Part shown: piece by piece, positions 54,881 to 64,000 of the stretch
Layout of the letters: the number at the start of each line of letters is the position of its first letter
Numbering within the stretch: position 1 is the stretch's first letter
Assembly (NCBI RefSeq): GCF_003751625.1
Contig: NZ_RJUL01000002.1
Span: 248,001-312,000, forward strand
DNA: 64,000 nt
Reading direction: 5' to 3'
From: Gallaecimonas pentaromativorans
GTDB taxonomy: Bacteria; Pseudomonadota; Gammaproteobacteria; Enterobacterales; Gallaecimonadaceae
Translations under genes and position numbers: made by a program
Notes under the pieces: model-generated
What the model was told of the DNA's origin: nothing
The model's input: the letters and a program-made list of their open reading frames with translations, nothing else
Database searches by the model: none

Positions 54881-56513
54881 AGGCATCAGTGTCAGCAGCG
54901 GCAAAATCAAAGGGCCGGTGCTGACCCTGCCAGGGCAAGACCTTCGCCTGGATTTCACTCCCGCCAAGGCTGGCCAGCACCATAGCGAGTGGCACCGGTT
55001 CGAAGAGGCCCTGGCCCTTGCCGAAACCCAACTTGAAAAACTGCACCAACAAGCCCAGGAAAAGCTCGGTGACGACATCGCTGCCCTCTTTGTGGGCCTG
55101 CACCTGTTGGTGACCGATCCTGAGCTTATCGACGAAGTTAAAACCCAAATCTTTAAAAAGCGCGCCCGAGCCGAGGCCGCCGTTTATCACGTGCTGAACG
55201 AGCAGGCCCGCACCCTGGTCAATATCGGCGACGACTACCTGGCCGAGCGGGCCGCCGACCTTCGGGAACTGGCCGGTCGCCTGGTGCACCTGCTGCAAGG
55301 CCGGGTGCCCCCAGACCACATCCTTCTTGAACACCCGGTCATTTTGCTGGCCGACGAGCTTTACCCGGCCCAGCTCACCTTGCTGGATAACGACAAACTG
55401 CTGGGTATCGTCACCCGCAAAGGAGGCCGCCACGCCCATGCCGCCATTTTGGCCCGGGCTTACGGCATTCCGGCCCTGGCCGGTTGCAACGTGCTGGATA
55501 AGGTCAGTGACGGCGACTGGGTGGCCATTGATGGCGACCAGGGGCTTTTGTACCTGGACGACCCGCTGCCGGACTTTCCCACCGCCCATGTCGAAAGCCA
55601 GGACGGCTGCGCCGAAGTGATCCCCACCGCATCGCCCATTCGCCTGGCAGCCAATATCTCGACCCTGGTGGAAGCGCGCCAGGTGAGCCGCTGCGGCGCA
55701 AGAGAAGTGGGGCTTTGCCGCACCGAGCTGCTCTTTCCCAGCCGCCAACAGGCGCCGAGCCTGGAGCGGCAAATTCAGATTTACAGCCACATCGCCCGCG
55801 AGTGCGCCCCGGCACCGGTTACCTTCCGGTTGCTGGACGCCGGCGGCGACAAGCCCCTGCCCTGGCTCAATAAAGGCTCCGAGCCCAACCCGGCCCTTGG
55901 CTGGCACGGCATAAGGGTGCTGCTGGACCAACCCGAGCTCTTAGACACCCAGCTCAAAGCGCTGCTGGAAGTCTCCCGCCAGTATTGCATCCGCATCATG
56001 GTGCCCATGGTCACCGAATTGGAGGAAGTGTTGGCGGTCAAGGCCCGGCTCCACGCCCTGGCGGCCGAGCTTGAGGTGGCAGCGCCAGAGCTTGGCACCA
56101 TGGTCGAAACGCCTTCGGCGGCGATGCTGGCCGATGTGCTGGCCGAAGAGCTGGATTTTTTCTCCATCGGCTCTAACGATCTGGCCCAATACACCTTGGC
56201 GGTAGACCGCGACAACCCCCGGGTAGCCGACCGCCTCAATGCGGTGTCGCCGGCTCTCGTTAGACTGATGGCGCTGGTGGTGGACGCCGCTCGCCCCAAA
56301 GGTCTGGCCGTGACCCTTTGCGGGGAGCTGGCCGCCAACCCCGATTACCTGCCACTGTGGCTGAGCCTTGGCATTGATGGCCTCTCTATGCAAGCCGGCG
56401 CCCTGGCGCACATTCGCCAGCGGCTGATGGACCCGCTTTTAGTGCCCGAGCGCCAGGCCCTGCTGGCCGCCCGTTCCGTCAGTGAACTGAGCACGCTTTT
56501 ACAAAAAGCATGA
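54864..56513 (+). CDS. ptsI: PTS enzyme I (phosphoenolpyruvate-protein phosphotransferase)
   Basis: A 549-residue protein (E. coli 575). The N-terminal domain has the phospho-His at 192 (KGGRHAHAAILAR). The PEP-binding TIM barrel shows GLCRTELLF, FRLLDAGGDKPLPWL, GSNDLAQYTLAVDRDNP and the acid Cys in TLCGELAANPDYL. It differs from the usual GGRTSHTSI by GGRHAHAAI but keeps the key His. Translation is coupled to ptsH. Confidence 0.95.
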   Translation: MTASIKGISVSSGKIKGPVLTLPGQDLRLDFTPAKAGQHHSEWHRFEEALALAETQLEKLHQQAQEKLGDDIAALFVGLHLLVTDPELIDEVKTQIFKKRARAEAAVYHVLNEQARTLVNIGDDYLAERAADLRELAGRLVHLLQGRVPPDHILLEHPVILLADELYPAQLTLLDNDKLLGIVTRKGGRHAHAAILARAYGIPALAGCNVLDKVSDGDWVAIDGDQGLLYLDDPLPDFPTAHVESQDGCAEVIPTASPIRLAANISTLVEARQVSRCGAREVGLCRTELLFPSRQQAPSLERQIQIYSHIARECAPAPVTFRLLDAGGDKPLPWLNKGSEPNPALGWHGIRVLLDQPELLDTQLKALLEVSRQYCIRIMVPMVTELEEVLAVKARLHALAAELEVAAPELGTMVETPSAAMLADVLAEELDFFSIGSNDLAQYTLAVDRDNPRVADRLNAVSPALVRLMALVVDAARPKGLAVTLCGELAANPDYLPLWLSLGIDGLSMQAGALAHIRQRLMDPLLVPERQALLAARSVSELSTLLQKA

Positions 56514-56548
56514 TAAGCTTGGAAAAAACGTTAACGACGTAGGCAACT

Positions 56549-57055
56549 ATGGGGCTACTGGACAAGCTCAAACAGTTACTGGGCGACGGCCCGCAAGGGG
56601 ACGGCATCGACATCACGGCACCGGTCAGCGGTGAGTTGGTGGATATCGAAGCCGTACCCGATGTGGTCTTTGCCGATAAGATCGTCGGCGATGGCATCGC
56701 CATCAAACCCAGCTCCCATCAAGTGGTGGCGCCGGTTAACGGCACCATCGGCAAGATCTTCGAGACCAACCATGCCTTTTCCATCGAGTCGGAAGACGGG
56801 GTGGAGATCTTTGTCCATATCGGCATCGACACCGTCGAGCTAAAAGGCGAAGGTTTTGTGCGGGTGGCCCAGGAAGGCCAACAGGTGAAACGAGGCGAGC
56901 CGGTGCTGGAATGCGATCTGGCTTTCTTACAAGAGCACGCCCGCTCAATCCTAACGCCAGTGGTGGTGTCCAACATGGACGACTTTCGCCACATTCGTAA
57001 AAAGGCCGGTAAGGTCAAAGGCGGCGAAGACATTATTCTGACCCTCTACCGCTGA
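56549..57055 (+). CDS. crr: PTS glucose-specific EIIA
   Basis: A 168-residue protein (E. coli 169). The catalytic His75 (TNHAFSIES) and phospho-His90 (EIFVHIGIDTVELKG) are at the same positions as in E. coli. It receives phosphate from HPr and signals carbon status. Third gene of the ptsH-ptsI-crr operon, closed by a strong terminator; no membrane IIBC gene is nearby. Confidence 0.96.
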   Translation: MGLLDKLKQLLGDGPQGDGIDITAPVSGELVDIEAVPDVVFADKIVGDGIAIKPSSHQVVAPVNGTIGKIFETNHAFSIESEDGVEIFVHIGIDTVELKGEGFVRVAQEGQQVKRGEPVLECDLAFLQEHARSILTPVVVSNMDDFRHIRKKAGKVKGGEDIILTLYR

Positions 57056-57083
57056 AAAAAGCCCCTCCAAGGGGCTTTTTTTG
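57055..57083 (+). terminator. terminator of ptsHI-crr
   Basis: AAAAAAGCCCCT / AGGGGCTTTTTTT with a short CC loop starts at the last base of the crr stop codon. Confidence 0.92.
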
Positions 57084-57150
57084 TGCCTGTACCGATACGC
57101 CGGCCCAGCTGTTACCATGGGGCAAAAGCCACATCGGACCCCAACCACAG

Positions 57151-59282
<2,132 letters not shown>

Positions 59283-59286
<4 letters not shown>

Positions 59287-59390
59287 TCGGCTGGTGGATA
59301 GCCCTTATCGTGCTGCTGGTGATTGTGGGTAACCTGGCGCTGCTGTGGCCAAGAAAGCCCCCTGGCAATGACAAAAAAGACCCGCCTTGA
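59283..59390 (+). CDS. 35-residue membrane protein, DUF2897-like
   Basis: MIGWWIALIVLLVIVGNLAL starts a 35-residue protein with one transmembrane helix and a Pro/Lys-rich tail. The ATG overlaps the M15 gene stop (ATGA). The IVGNLALL phrase resembles the small DUF2897 family, but the match is short. Its stop codon lies in the loop of the terminator that follows. Confidence 0.6.
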
Positions 59391-59403
59391 GCGGGTCTTT
59401 TTT
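59373..59403. terminator. bidirectional terminator overlapping the small membrane gene
   Basis: AAAAAAGACCCGC / GCGGGTCTTTTTT with a CTTGA loop. The loop holds the TGA stop of the 35-residue gene, and the stem touches the stop of the convergent AraC gene. Confidence 0.9.
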
Positions 59404-60266
59404 CAGGCGCTGCGCCGCTCGGTATTGGGGTTGGTGCCGAAGTAGCGTTTGTAGTCGCGGCTGAACTGGTTGACGCTCTTGTAACCCACGGCGCTTGCCG
59501 TCTGGCCGACGTTTAAAAGGTCCTGAGTAAGCAGCATCTGCGCTTTTAGCAGGCGCAGCTTTTTCAGGTACTGCAGCGGCGAGCACTGGGCCACATCCTT
59601 AAAATGCTGGTGAAAACTCGACTGGCTCATGTTGGCAAGGCGCGCCAGCTGCTCCACCGACATCTCCTCGTCCAGGTTATCGCACATCTGCGCCAGCACC
59701 TGGGCAATGCGGGCATAGTGGCCCTGGCCCTGCACCAAGGCCCTAAGCGCCGGGCCCTGAGCGCCTTTGAGCGCCTCGTACACCAACTCGCGCACCCGGC
59801 TTTGCCCAAGCACCCGGGCGTCCTGCGGCGAATGCAAACATTGCAGTAAACGCTCGGCGGCGGCCAGCATGGCCGGGGTCATTGGTACCGAGGCCAGCGG
59901 GCTTGGGTCGCCTTCGGTCACCGCCATGGGGCCGGTTTCGTTAACCAGCTCGGCCAGCAGCGCCGGGGTAATGCGTACAGACAGCCCCAGCAGCGGCGTC
60001 TCGCTACTGGCAAAGGTCTCGCATTCAAAGGGCAGCGGCAGGGTTTTCACCAGATATTGGCCAGGGTTGTAGTGAAACTCCTGATCTCCCAGGTAACCTA
60101 TCTTGCGGCCCTGGGCGATGATCACCAGGCACGGCGGACTGTAGATAAGCGGCGAGCGGGGAATGGCTCGGCGGCATTGCATGATGGTGACATCCTCCAG
60201 CACCGTCTTGGAGGATCGGTCAGATTGCAGCAAGGGCGTGATAAGCGGTATAAGGGAGGCCGCCAT
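59403..60266 (-). CDS. AraC-family transcriptional regulator
   Basis: A 287-residue protein with an N-terminal cupin-like AraC_N domain (SPPCLVIIAQGRKIGYLGDQEFHYNPGQYL read in parts) and a C-terminal double helix-turn-helix (MSVEQLARLANMSQSSFHQHFK; GQTASAVGYKSVNQFSRDYKRYFG in parts). The domain pairing matches the YqhC group that controls alcohol/aldehyde reductases. It is divergent from a zinc alcohol dehydrogenase, the likely target. Confidence 0.92.
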   Translation of the reverse strand: MAASLIPLITPLLQSDRSSKTVLEDVTIMQCRRAIPRSPLIYSPPCLVIIAQGRKIGYLGDQEFHYNPGQYLVKTLPLPFECETFASSETPLLGLSVRITPALLAELVNETGPMAVTEGDPSPLASVPMTPAMLAAAERLLQCLHSPQDARVLGQSRVRELVYEALKGAQGPALRALVQGQGHYARIAQVLAQMCDNLDEEMSVEQLARLANMSQSSFHQHFKDVAQCSPLQYLKKLRLLKAQMLLTQDLLNVGQTASAVGYKSVNQFSRDYKRYFGTNPNTERRSA

Positions 60267-60459
60267 AGCTGGGTTCCTTGATACGTAGCAAGATTGGGCC
60301 CCGCCATTATGCCTCTGTTACCGCCAGCCATTAAGGGCAGGTTTCGCCTTTTGGAGAAATTGGCAAAAAACTCGCAGGAATGAGAATGGCCCAATCGGCT
60401 TGGCGCCAGCAAAATAGTACCGTCACTTCCCTTCCTCCGCTAAAAAGGAATCCTTGTTT

Positions 60460-61518
60460 ATGGCACAAGCTAAAGGTTACGCGGCCCAGTCCGCCACCGC
60501 ATCCCTGGCGCCTTTCAACTTTGAGCGTCGCGCCCTTCGCGCCGACGACGTGGCCATCGAGATTGATTATTGCGGCGTTTGCCACTCCGACATCCACACC
60601 GCCGAGAACGACTGGGGCGGCTCCCGTTACCCGGTGGTGCCGGGCCATGAAATCATCGGCCACGTTACTGCCGTGGGTAGCGGTGTCAGCCGCTTCAAGG
60701 TGGGCGATATTGTCGGCGTTGGCTGCATGGTGGACTCGTGCAAGCATTGCCAAGCCTGCAACGATGGCCTGGAGCAGTACTGCCTGAACGGTTTTGTCGG
60801 CACCTATAACGGCGTGGACAAAGTCGACGGCACCATCACTCTGGGCGGCTACTCCGACAGCATCGTGGTGCACGAGCGTTTTGTGCTGACCATCCCCGAA
60901 GCGCTGGACCCTTCCGCCGCCGCGCCTATCCTGTGCGCCGGTATCACTACCTATTCCCCGCTGAAACACTTTGGCGTTAAGGCCGGTGACAAAGTAGGGG
61001 TGCTGGGCATGGGCGGCCTGGGCCACATGGGCGTGAAATTTGCCAAGGCCATGGGCGCTGAAGTAACCATCTTCACCCGCTCCGAGAGCAAGGTGGCCGA
61101 AGCCAAAAAACAAGGCGCCGACCATGTGGTGATCAGCACCGACCCCGAGCAGATGGCTGCCGTTGCCGGTACCTTCAACTACCTGCTGGACACCATTCCG
61201 GTGCAGCACGATTTGAACCCCTACCTGACCTGCCTCAAATATGACGGGGTGCATATCCTGGTCGGCCTTATCGAACCTCTGGAACCTGCTGTGCATACCG
61301 CTAACCTGGTGATGAAACGCCGGGTCATTGCCGGCTCTCTTATCGGCGGTATTCCTGAAACCCAGGAAGTGCTGGATTTCTGCGCCGAGCACGGCATCAG
61401 CTGCGATGTGGAAATGCTGGCCATGCAGGATATTAACGAAGCCTACCAGCGCATGAAAAAAGGCGACGTGAAATACCGTTTTGTTATCGATATGGCGAGC
61501 CTTAAAAGAGCCTCCTGA
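60460..61518 (+). CDS. zinc-dependent alcohol dehydrogenase (YahK/CAD type)
   Basis: A 352-residue MDR enzyme. Catalytic zinc ligands are Cys38 (CGVCHSD), His63-Glu64 (PGHEIIG) and a Cys in ILCAGITTY; structural zinc cysteines are Cys94, 97, 100 and 108 (CKHCQACNDGLEQYC). The NADP site is GVLGMGGLGHMGV. Closest in pattern to E. coli YahK and cinnamyl-alcohol-type aldehyde reductases. An AAGGA SD lies 11 bases upstream; a TTG six bases earlier is possible. Probably controlled by the divergent AraC protein. Confidence 0.93.
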   Translation: MAQAKGYAAQSATASLAPFNFERRALRADDVAIEIDYCGVCHSDIHTAENDWGGSRYPVVPGHEIIGHVTAVGSGVSRFKVGDIVGVGCMVDSCKHCQACNDGLEQYCLNGFVGTYNGVDKVDGTITLGGYSDSIVVHERFVLTIPEALDPSAAAPILCAGITTYSPLKHFGVKAGDKVGVLGMGGLGHMGVKFAKAMGAEVTIFTRSESKVAEAKKQGADHVVISTDPEQMAAVAGTFNYLLDTIPVQHDLNPYLTCLKYDGVHILVGLIEPLEPAVHTANLVMKRRVIAGSLIGGIPETQEVLDFCAEHGISCDVEMLAMQDINEAYQRMKKGDVKYRFVIDMASLKRAS

Positions 61519-61522
61519 AAAT

Positions 61523-61549
61523 AAAAAAGCCCGCTTGGCGGGCTTTTTT
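61523..61549 (+). terminator. terminator of the alcohol dehydrogenase gene
   Basis: AAAAAAGCCCGC / GCGGGCTTTTTT with a TTG loop, five bases after the stop. Confidence 0.92.
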
Positions 61550-61550
61550 A

Positions 61551-61971
61551 TTCCCACCCTCGCTAGACCAGTTTTAATTTTCTCGCCACCATAAAAAAGA
61601 CAGCTGTCATTTACGACAGGGCGATTGCCATTTTCGTACTGAAATCATCATTTTCAGGTAATGATGATATTTATGTTTCACCAATAAACATCCCACCATC
61701 AGTCCAGAAACGTCGAAAAAACATCATTGCCGCCCTCCTATCGCGCCCAGCCTTACCTGGCAAAGCCAAGGCTGCCATCTGTTACTCCCGGCTTTGCCGC
61801 AACAGCATCGTTTTTTAATTCTCACCACAGCCGACATTCCCATTCTTTTTGCTGCGGGGAATCGTTTCCCCCTTATCTCCTTTTCCCCATCCCGTAATTT
61901 AAAACCCAAGTTCGGTGGCAGCGGTAACACATCGGCATTCAGGACGGCAATTTAATCAAGGATGCAAGACG
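61551..61971. other. 421-bp intergenic region upstream of the Mor-like gene, no clear gene
   Basis: Codon composition shifts and no ORF here looks coding. The region is AT-rich in its first half and holds an inverted repeat (61644-61668). The promoter of the downstream unknown operon must lie here, but I cannot place -10/-35 boxes with confidence. Confidence 0.6.
61644..61668. promoter_or_regulatory. inverted repeat, possible operator of the Mor-like operon
   Basis: ATCATCATT and AATGATGAT are perfect nine-base arms separated by seven bases. There is no T tract after it, so it is more like a protein-binding site than a terminator. It lies about 300 bases before the Mor-like gene. Mor-family proteins bind imperfect dyads near their promoters; the link here is inference. 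Confidence 0.4.
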
Positions 61972-62373
61972 ATGAATTTTGACGACGCTTTAATCGAAGA
62001 ATACATCGACTATTTCCCGGAATCGTTGCAGGAGCTGATACGGCTGATAGGGTTCTCCCAGACCCGCCAGCTGCTGTCCCACTACGGCGGGGCCAAGCGC
62101 TATATCCCCAAGCGCGGCGCCCAAAAAGGCCGGCGCTGGGACGCCATCAGCGACGAAGCCTTTAGCAAGCTGTGTGCCCTCTACTGCGGCGAGACCCTGG
62201 AGCTGCCCAAGCTCGACAGCCTTTTACGCATTCAGCGCGATCTGAACATCGTCGAGCAAAGCCGTAGCGGCGCATCCCGGGCCGAACTGGTGGCGCAATT
62301 TGGGCTGACCAACCGCCAGATAGGCAACATTCGCCGCCGCTATCGCATGGGCTGCCACAGCCCTTCTCATTGA
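61972..62373 (+). CDS. Mor-family transcriptional activator
   Basis: A 133-residue protein from the ATG at 61972 (AAGGA nine bases upstream). Residues about 12-50 give the Mor/C dimerisation part (YFPESLQELIRLIGFSQTRQLLSHYGGAKRYIPKR in pieces) and about 80-133 the DNA-binding part (LPKLDSLLRIQRDLNIV, SRAELVAQFGLTNRQIGNIRRRY). In phage Mu, Mor activates middle transcription. No phage genes are nearby. It is eight bases upstream of, and likely co-transcribed with, the first unknown gene. Confidence 0.8.
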   Translation: MNFDDALIEEYIDYFPESLQELIRLIGFSQTRQLLSHYGGAKRYIPKRGAQKGRRWDAISDEAFSKLCALYCGETLELPKLDSLLRIQRDLNIVEQSRSGASRAELVAQFGLTNRQIGNIRRRYRMGCHSPSH

Positions 62374-62381
62374 GGTGCGTT

Positions 62382-62960
62382 ATGACCCGCCTTCGCCTGT
62401 TTAATTACTGCGACCATCACCGGCCACCGGTGGTAGTGCTAAGTGAAGCCTTTGACGGCGGCGCCATGACGCCGCTGCCGTGGAAGGTAGTGAAGCGCCT
62501 GCCGCACTGGGGCTATCACCCTTTTGAATTTAGCGCCGAGCCAAGGCTCTGCCTGAGCGACGGTGACGGTAACTTCAACCCGGGCCGCGAGCTTGGCCTG
62601 GGGGAAACGCTGACGATTAGCGGCCAGCGCCAATGCCAAAAAGCGCCCGCTAACAGCAGCGAGATAGCGGTAGATAACCGCAGCGACACCGGCTTTGGCG
62701 CCTGGCTCTATCGGGCCCGCCAAGCCTCAGGCTACCGGGCCCTTGGGCCGCGCCAGCAGCTGCGGCTAAGGCCCCAAAGCCGCCTTTGTTTAACCACCGC
62801 CCTTAGTTGGCGCCCCTGGGACTTTCCCGACCCCGGCGCCCAGCCCACTTATTTTTCACTTACCGGCATCGCCTCGGCCGACATTTTGTTGGTTGGCGGC
62901 GGCGCCGGCAGAGACTCAGGGCCTTTTCGCTTCCACCTGGAAAACATCATCCGATGCTGA
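62382..62960 (+). CDS. unknown protein, first of two paralogues
   Basis: A 192-residue protein. The SD (GAGGTG) overlaps the Mor-like stop codon. I do not recognise the family. Seen: WKVVK (34-38), YHPFEF (45-50), SDGDGNF (59-65) and a C-terminal TGIASADILLVGGGAG with PFRFHLENI. The same landmarks occur in the next gene, so the two are paralogues. There is no signal peptide or membrane segment; it is rich in Arg and predicted mostly beta. More diverged and more basic than its partner. Confidence 0.75.
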   Translation: MTRLRLFNYCDHHRPPVVVLSEAFDGGAMTPLPWKVVKRLPHWGYHPFEFSAEPRLCLSDGDGNFNPGRELGLGETLTISGQRQCQKAPANSSEIAVDNRSDTGFGAWLYRARQASGYRALGPRQQLRLRPQSRLCLTTALSWRPWDFPDPGAQPTYFSLTGIASADILLVGGGAGRDSGPFRFHLENIIRC

Positions 62961-63029
62961 CAGGGGCGAGAAATGCCGGAGCCAAGGCCGGTAAATGTTG
63001 CCGGCTTCATTCACCGCAAGGAGCAAGAC

Positions 63030-63647
63030 ATGGATATCAAACTGCGTTTCGTTAACCACAGCAATGACGCCAACAATTCCGAGTTCGTTGTCTTCCAGAA
63101 GAACGTGTCCAGCGATTTTGATGAGCTGAACGTGGCCTGGAAGGTCATTAAGAACTGCGGCCAGGGCGATTACCACCCCTTCGCCTTCCCCATGACCATG
63201 AGCGTGGGCGCCAGCGACAGCGACGGTAACTACATGCCGGAGATCGTCGCCGAGAACGGCCAGATGTACAGCGTGCAGCAAACCACCTCCGGCCACCGCC
63301 TGCAGTTCACCGGCCCAGGCACCTCCAGCAAGGAAGTGCAGCTGCGCAACGACCTCACCAAAGGCGCCATCAACTGCAACATCATGAAAGCCGGGCGCTT
63401 GCTGGCCACCAAAACCGGTGTCGCCCCTGGCCAAAAAGCGGTGTTCCAGTTCAAACCCACCATCTGGATCGGCGCGGCATCGCAGATCGTCGAAGGGGAA
63501 GTAATGAACTCGGCCATCATCTCCGACATCAACACCGAGATCTCCTTGCTGGGCATTGCCAGCGCCGATCTGGTGGTGACTGGCGGCGGTCCAGGCGCCA
63601 ACTCCACCCCCTTTGTTTTCAGCCTTGAAAACGTGGTCATGGCCTGA
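63030..63647 (+). CDS. unknown protein, second of two paralogues
   Basis: A 205-residue protein with a strong SD (AAGGAG, six-base spacing). Landmarks shared with the previous gene: WKVIK (37-41), YHPFAF (48-53), SDSDGNY (62-68), and the C-terminus LGIASADLVVTGGGPG with PFVFSLENV. Unique segments include KTGVAPGQKAVFQFKPTIWI and EGEVMNSAIISDINTE. No signal peptide or transmembrane segment; mostly beta-strand pattern, suggesting a soluble or self-assembling protein. The strong SD and following hairpin suggest it is the most abundant product of the operon. Confidence 0.8.
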   Translation: MDIKLRFVNHSNDANNSEFVVFQKNVSSDFDELNVAWKVIKNCGQGDYHPFAFPMTMSVGASDSDGNYMPEIVAENGQMYSVQQTTSGHRLQFTGPGTSSKEVQLRNDLTKGAINCNIMKAGRLLATKTGVAPGQKAVFQFKPTIWIGAASQIVEGEVMNSAIISDINTEISLLGIASADLVVTGGGPGANSTPFVFSLENVVMA

Positions 63648-63648
63648 C

Positions 63649-63678
63649 GGAGCGGCCGCGAAAGCGGCCCTCCTTTTT
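63649..63678 (+). terminator. terminator-like hairpin between unknown paralogue 2 and the next gene
   Basis: GGAG-c-GGCCGC pairs with GCGGCC-CTCC around a GAAA tetraloop (one bulged C), followed by five T. It starts two bases after the stop and the SD of the next gene follows directly. It may terminate part of the transcripts or protect the 3' end of the upstream message. Confidence 0.7.
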
Positions 63679-63691
63679 CAAGGAGAGCAGC

Positions 63692-64000
63692 ATGACCCGC
63701 ACCCTTGGCATCTGGACCAGCGCCGACGGCCAGTTGATGCTGCGTATCGATTGGGAGCAAGGCGCGACCAACCTCAGTGTGTATGCCACTAGCGCCCGCA
63801 GCGGCCATGAAAGCCCGGCTTTCTACCTGCCGCTAAATGGCCTGCCTTGCCCGGTGCACTGCCAGCTCAAACCCGACATCGAACTCAAAGGCACCCTCTG
63901 GTTCAAGGCCCTGTCCGGCAACCTCGGCAAGGGCTGCGTTTGGGCCGATATCTACTCCACCAATGCGCCAACCCGCCTGCACCCCAGGCGTTTTGAAGGG
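63692..64000 (+). CDS. unknown protein, third gene of the Mor-linked cluster (partial)
   Basis: A good SD (AAGGAGAGCAGC) precedes an ATG at 63692; 103 codons are visible and the frame runs off the window. It begins MTRTLGIWTSADGQLMLRID and contains LPCPVHCQL and GKGCVWADIY. It does not share the landmarks of the two upstream paralogues. No signal peptide. Function unknown; the position suggests the same operon downstream of a possible attenuator. Confidence 0.7.
   Translation, partial: MTRTLGIWTSADGQLMLRIDWEQGATNLSVYATSARSGHESPAFYLPLNGLPCPVHCQLKPDIELKGTLWFKALSGNLGKGCVWADIYSTNAPTRLHPRRFEG

Noticed and set aside
61758-61773. TGGCAAAGCCAAGGCT with GG/GC at sigma-54 spacing upstream of the Mor-like gene
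   Set aside because: Only the GG and GC match; positions 6-7 and the TT before GC do not. It is far weaker than the site at 34289.
61724-61930. 68-codon minus-strand frame upstream of the Mor-like gene
   Set aside because: Basic, low-quality sequence without SD or family match; the region is better read as non-coding.
61951-61965. Fifteen-base sequence TTTAATCAAGGATGC shared with the fadL leader (47504-47518)
   Set aside because: A chance match of 15 bases is expected about once or twice in 64 kb, and most of it is SD-like sequence.

Overview
The window is a chromosomal segment of a fairly GC-rich gammaproteobacterium. Gene content and order match the E. coli 2.4-2.6 Mb region (purF-cvpA-dedD-folC-accD-truA, asd/usg-pdxB, fabB, mnmC, yfcL, epmC, aroC, prmB, smrB, sixA, fadI-fadJ, fadL, ptsH-ptsI-crr, yffB-dapE). 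Several gene types are typical of marine or Alteromonadales/Aeromonadales-like bacteria: FimV with a long acidic tail, an ECF sigma factor followed by a DUF3379 gene, a Bat/aerotolerance operon, a Reg_prop-GGDEF-EAL protein and large TonB-dependent receptors. A genus such as Gallaecimonas would fit, but that is a guess. I saw no rRNA, tRNA, CRISPR array or insertion sequence.

Layout. 1-6847: envelope genes on the minus strand, namely a small exported protein, a 1540-residue lipoprotein with 36 thrombospondin type-3 calcium-binding repeats coupled to an 8-strand-type outer-membrane barrel, and a transglutaminase-like/TPR lipoprotein. 6960-7556: a Yip1-type membrane protein. 7584-19895: a minus-strand block for purine, folate, fatty-acid, tRNA and aspartate/B6 metabolism plus fimV. 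20019-26966: mnmC, then yfcL, a COG3199 NAD-kinase-like gene, epmC, aroC and prmB on minus, smrB on plus and sixA on minus. 27076-34276: an M16 peptidase and a very large sensor diguanylate cyclase/phosphodiesterase. 34289-34624: a near-consensus sigma-54 promoter followed by two tiny ORFs and a terminator.

34633-45255: a small membrane protein and fadIJ on minus (with a FadR-like operator), then a six-gene MoxR-DUF58-DUF4381-VWA-VWA/TPR-BatD operon on plus. 45246-48897: an SDR on minus, ECF sigma and DUF3379 genes, and fadL. 48953-51640: a minus-strand operon of exported FAD amine/amino-acid oxidase, dihaem cytochrome c and exported RidA, which reads as a periplasmic amino-acid or amine oxidation chain. 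It is divergent from a TonB-dependent receptor (52050-54470). 54611-57055: general PTS genes. 57151-59390: yffB, dapE, an M15 peptidase and a small membrane protein. 59403-61518: an AraC regulator divergent from a zinc alcohol dehydrogenase.

61972-64000 is the least explained part. A Mor-family (phage Mu middle-operon activator type) regulator is followed by two clearly paralogous proteins of a family I cannot name and a third unknown protein cut by the window end. A GNRA-loop terminator-like hairpin sits between the second and third. There are no phage structural genes nearby, so this may be a regulator captured from phage that now controls a small self-contained operon. With the sigma-54 mini-transcript, it is the best candidate for an undescribed system.
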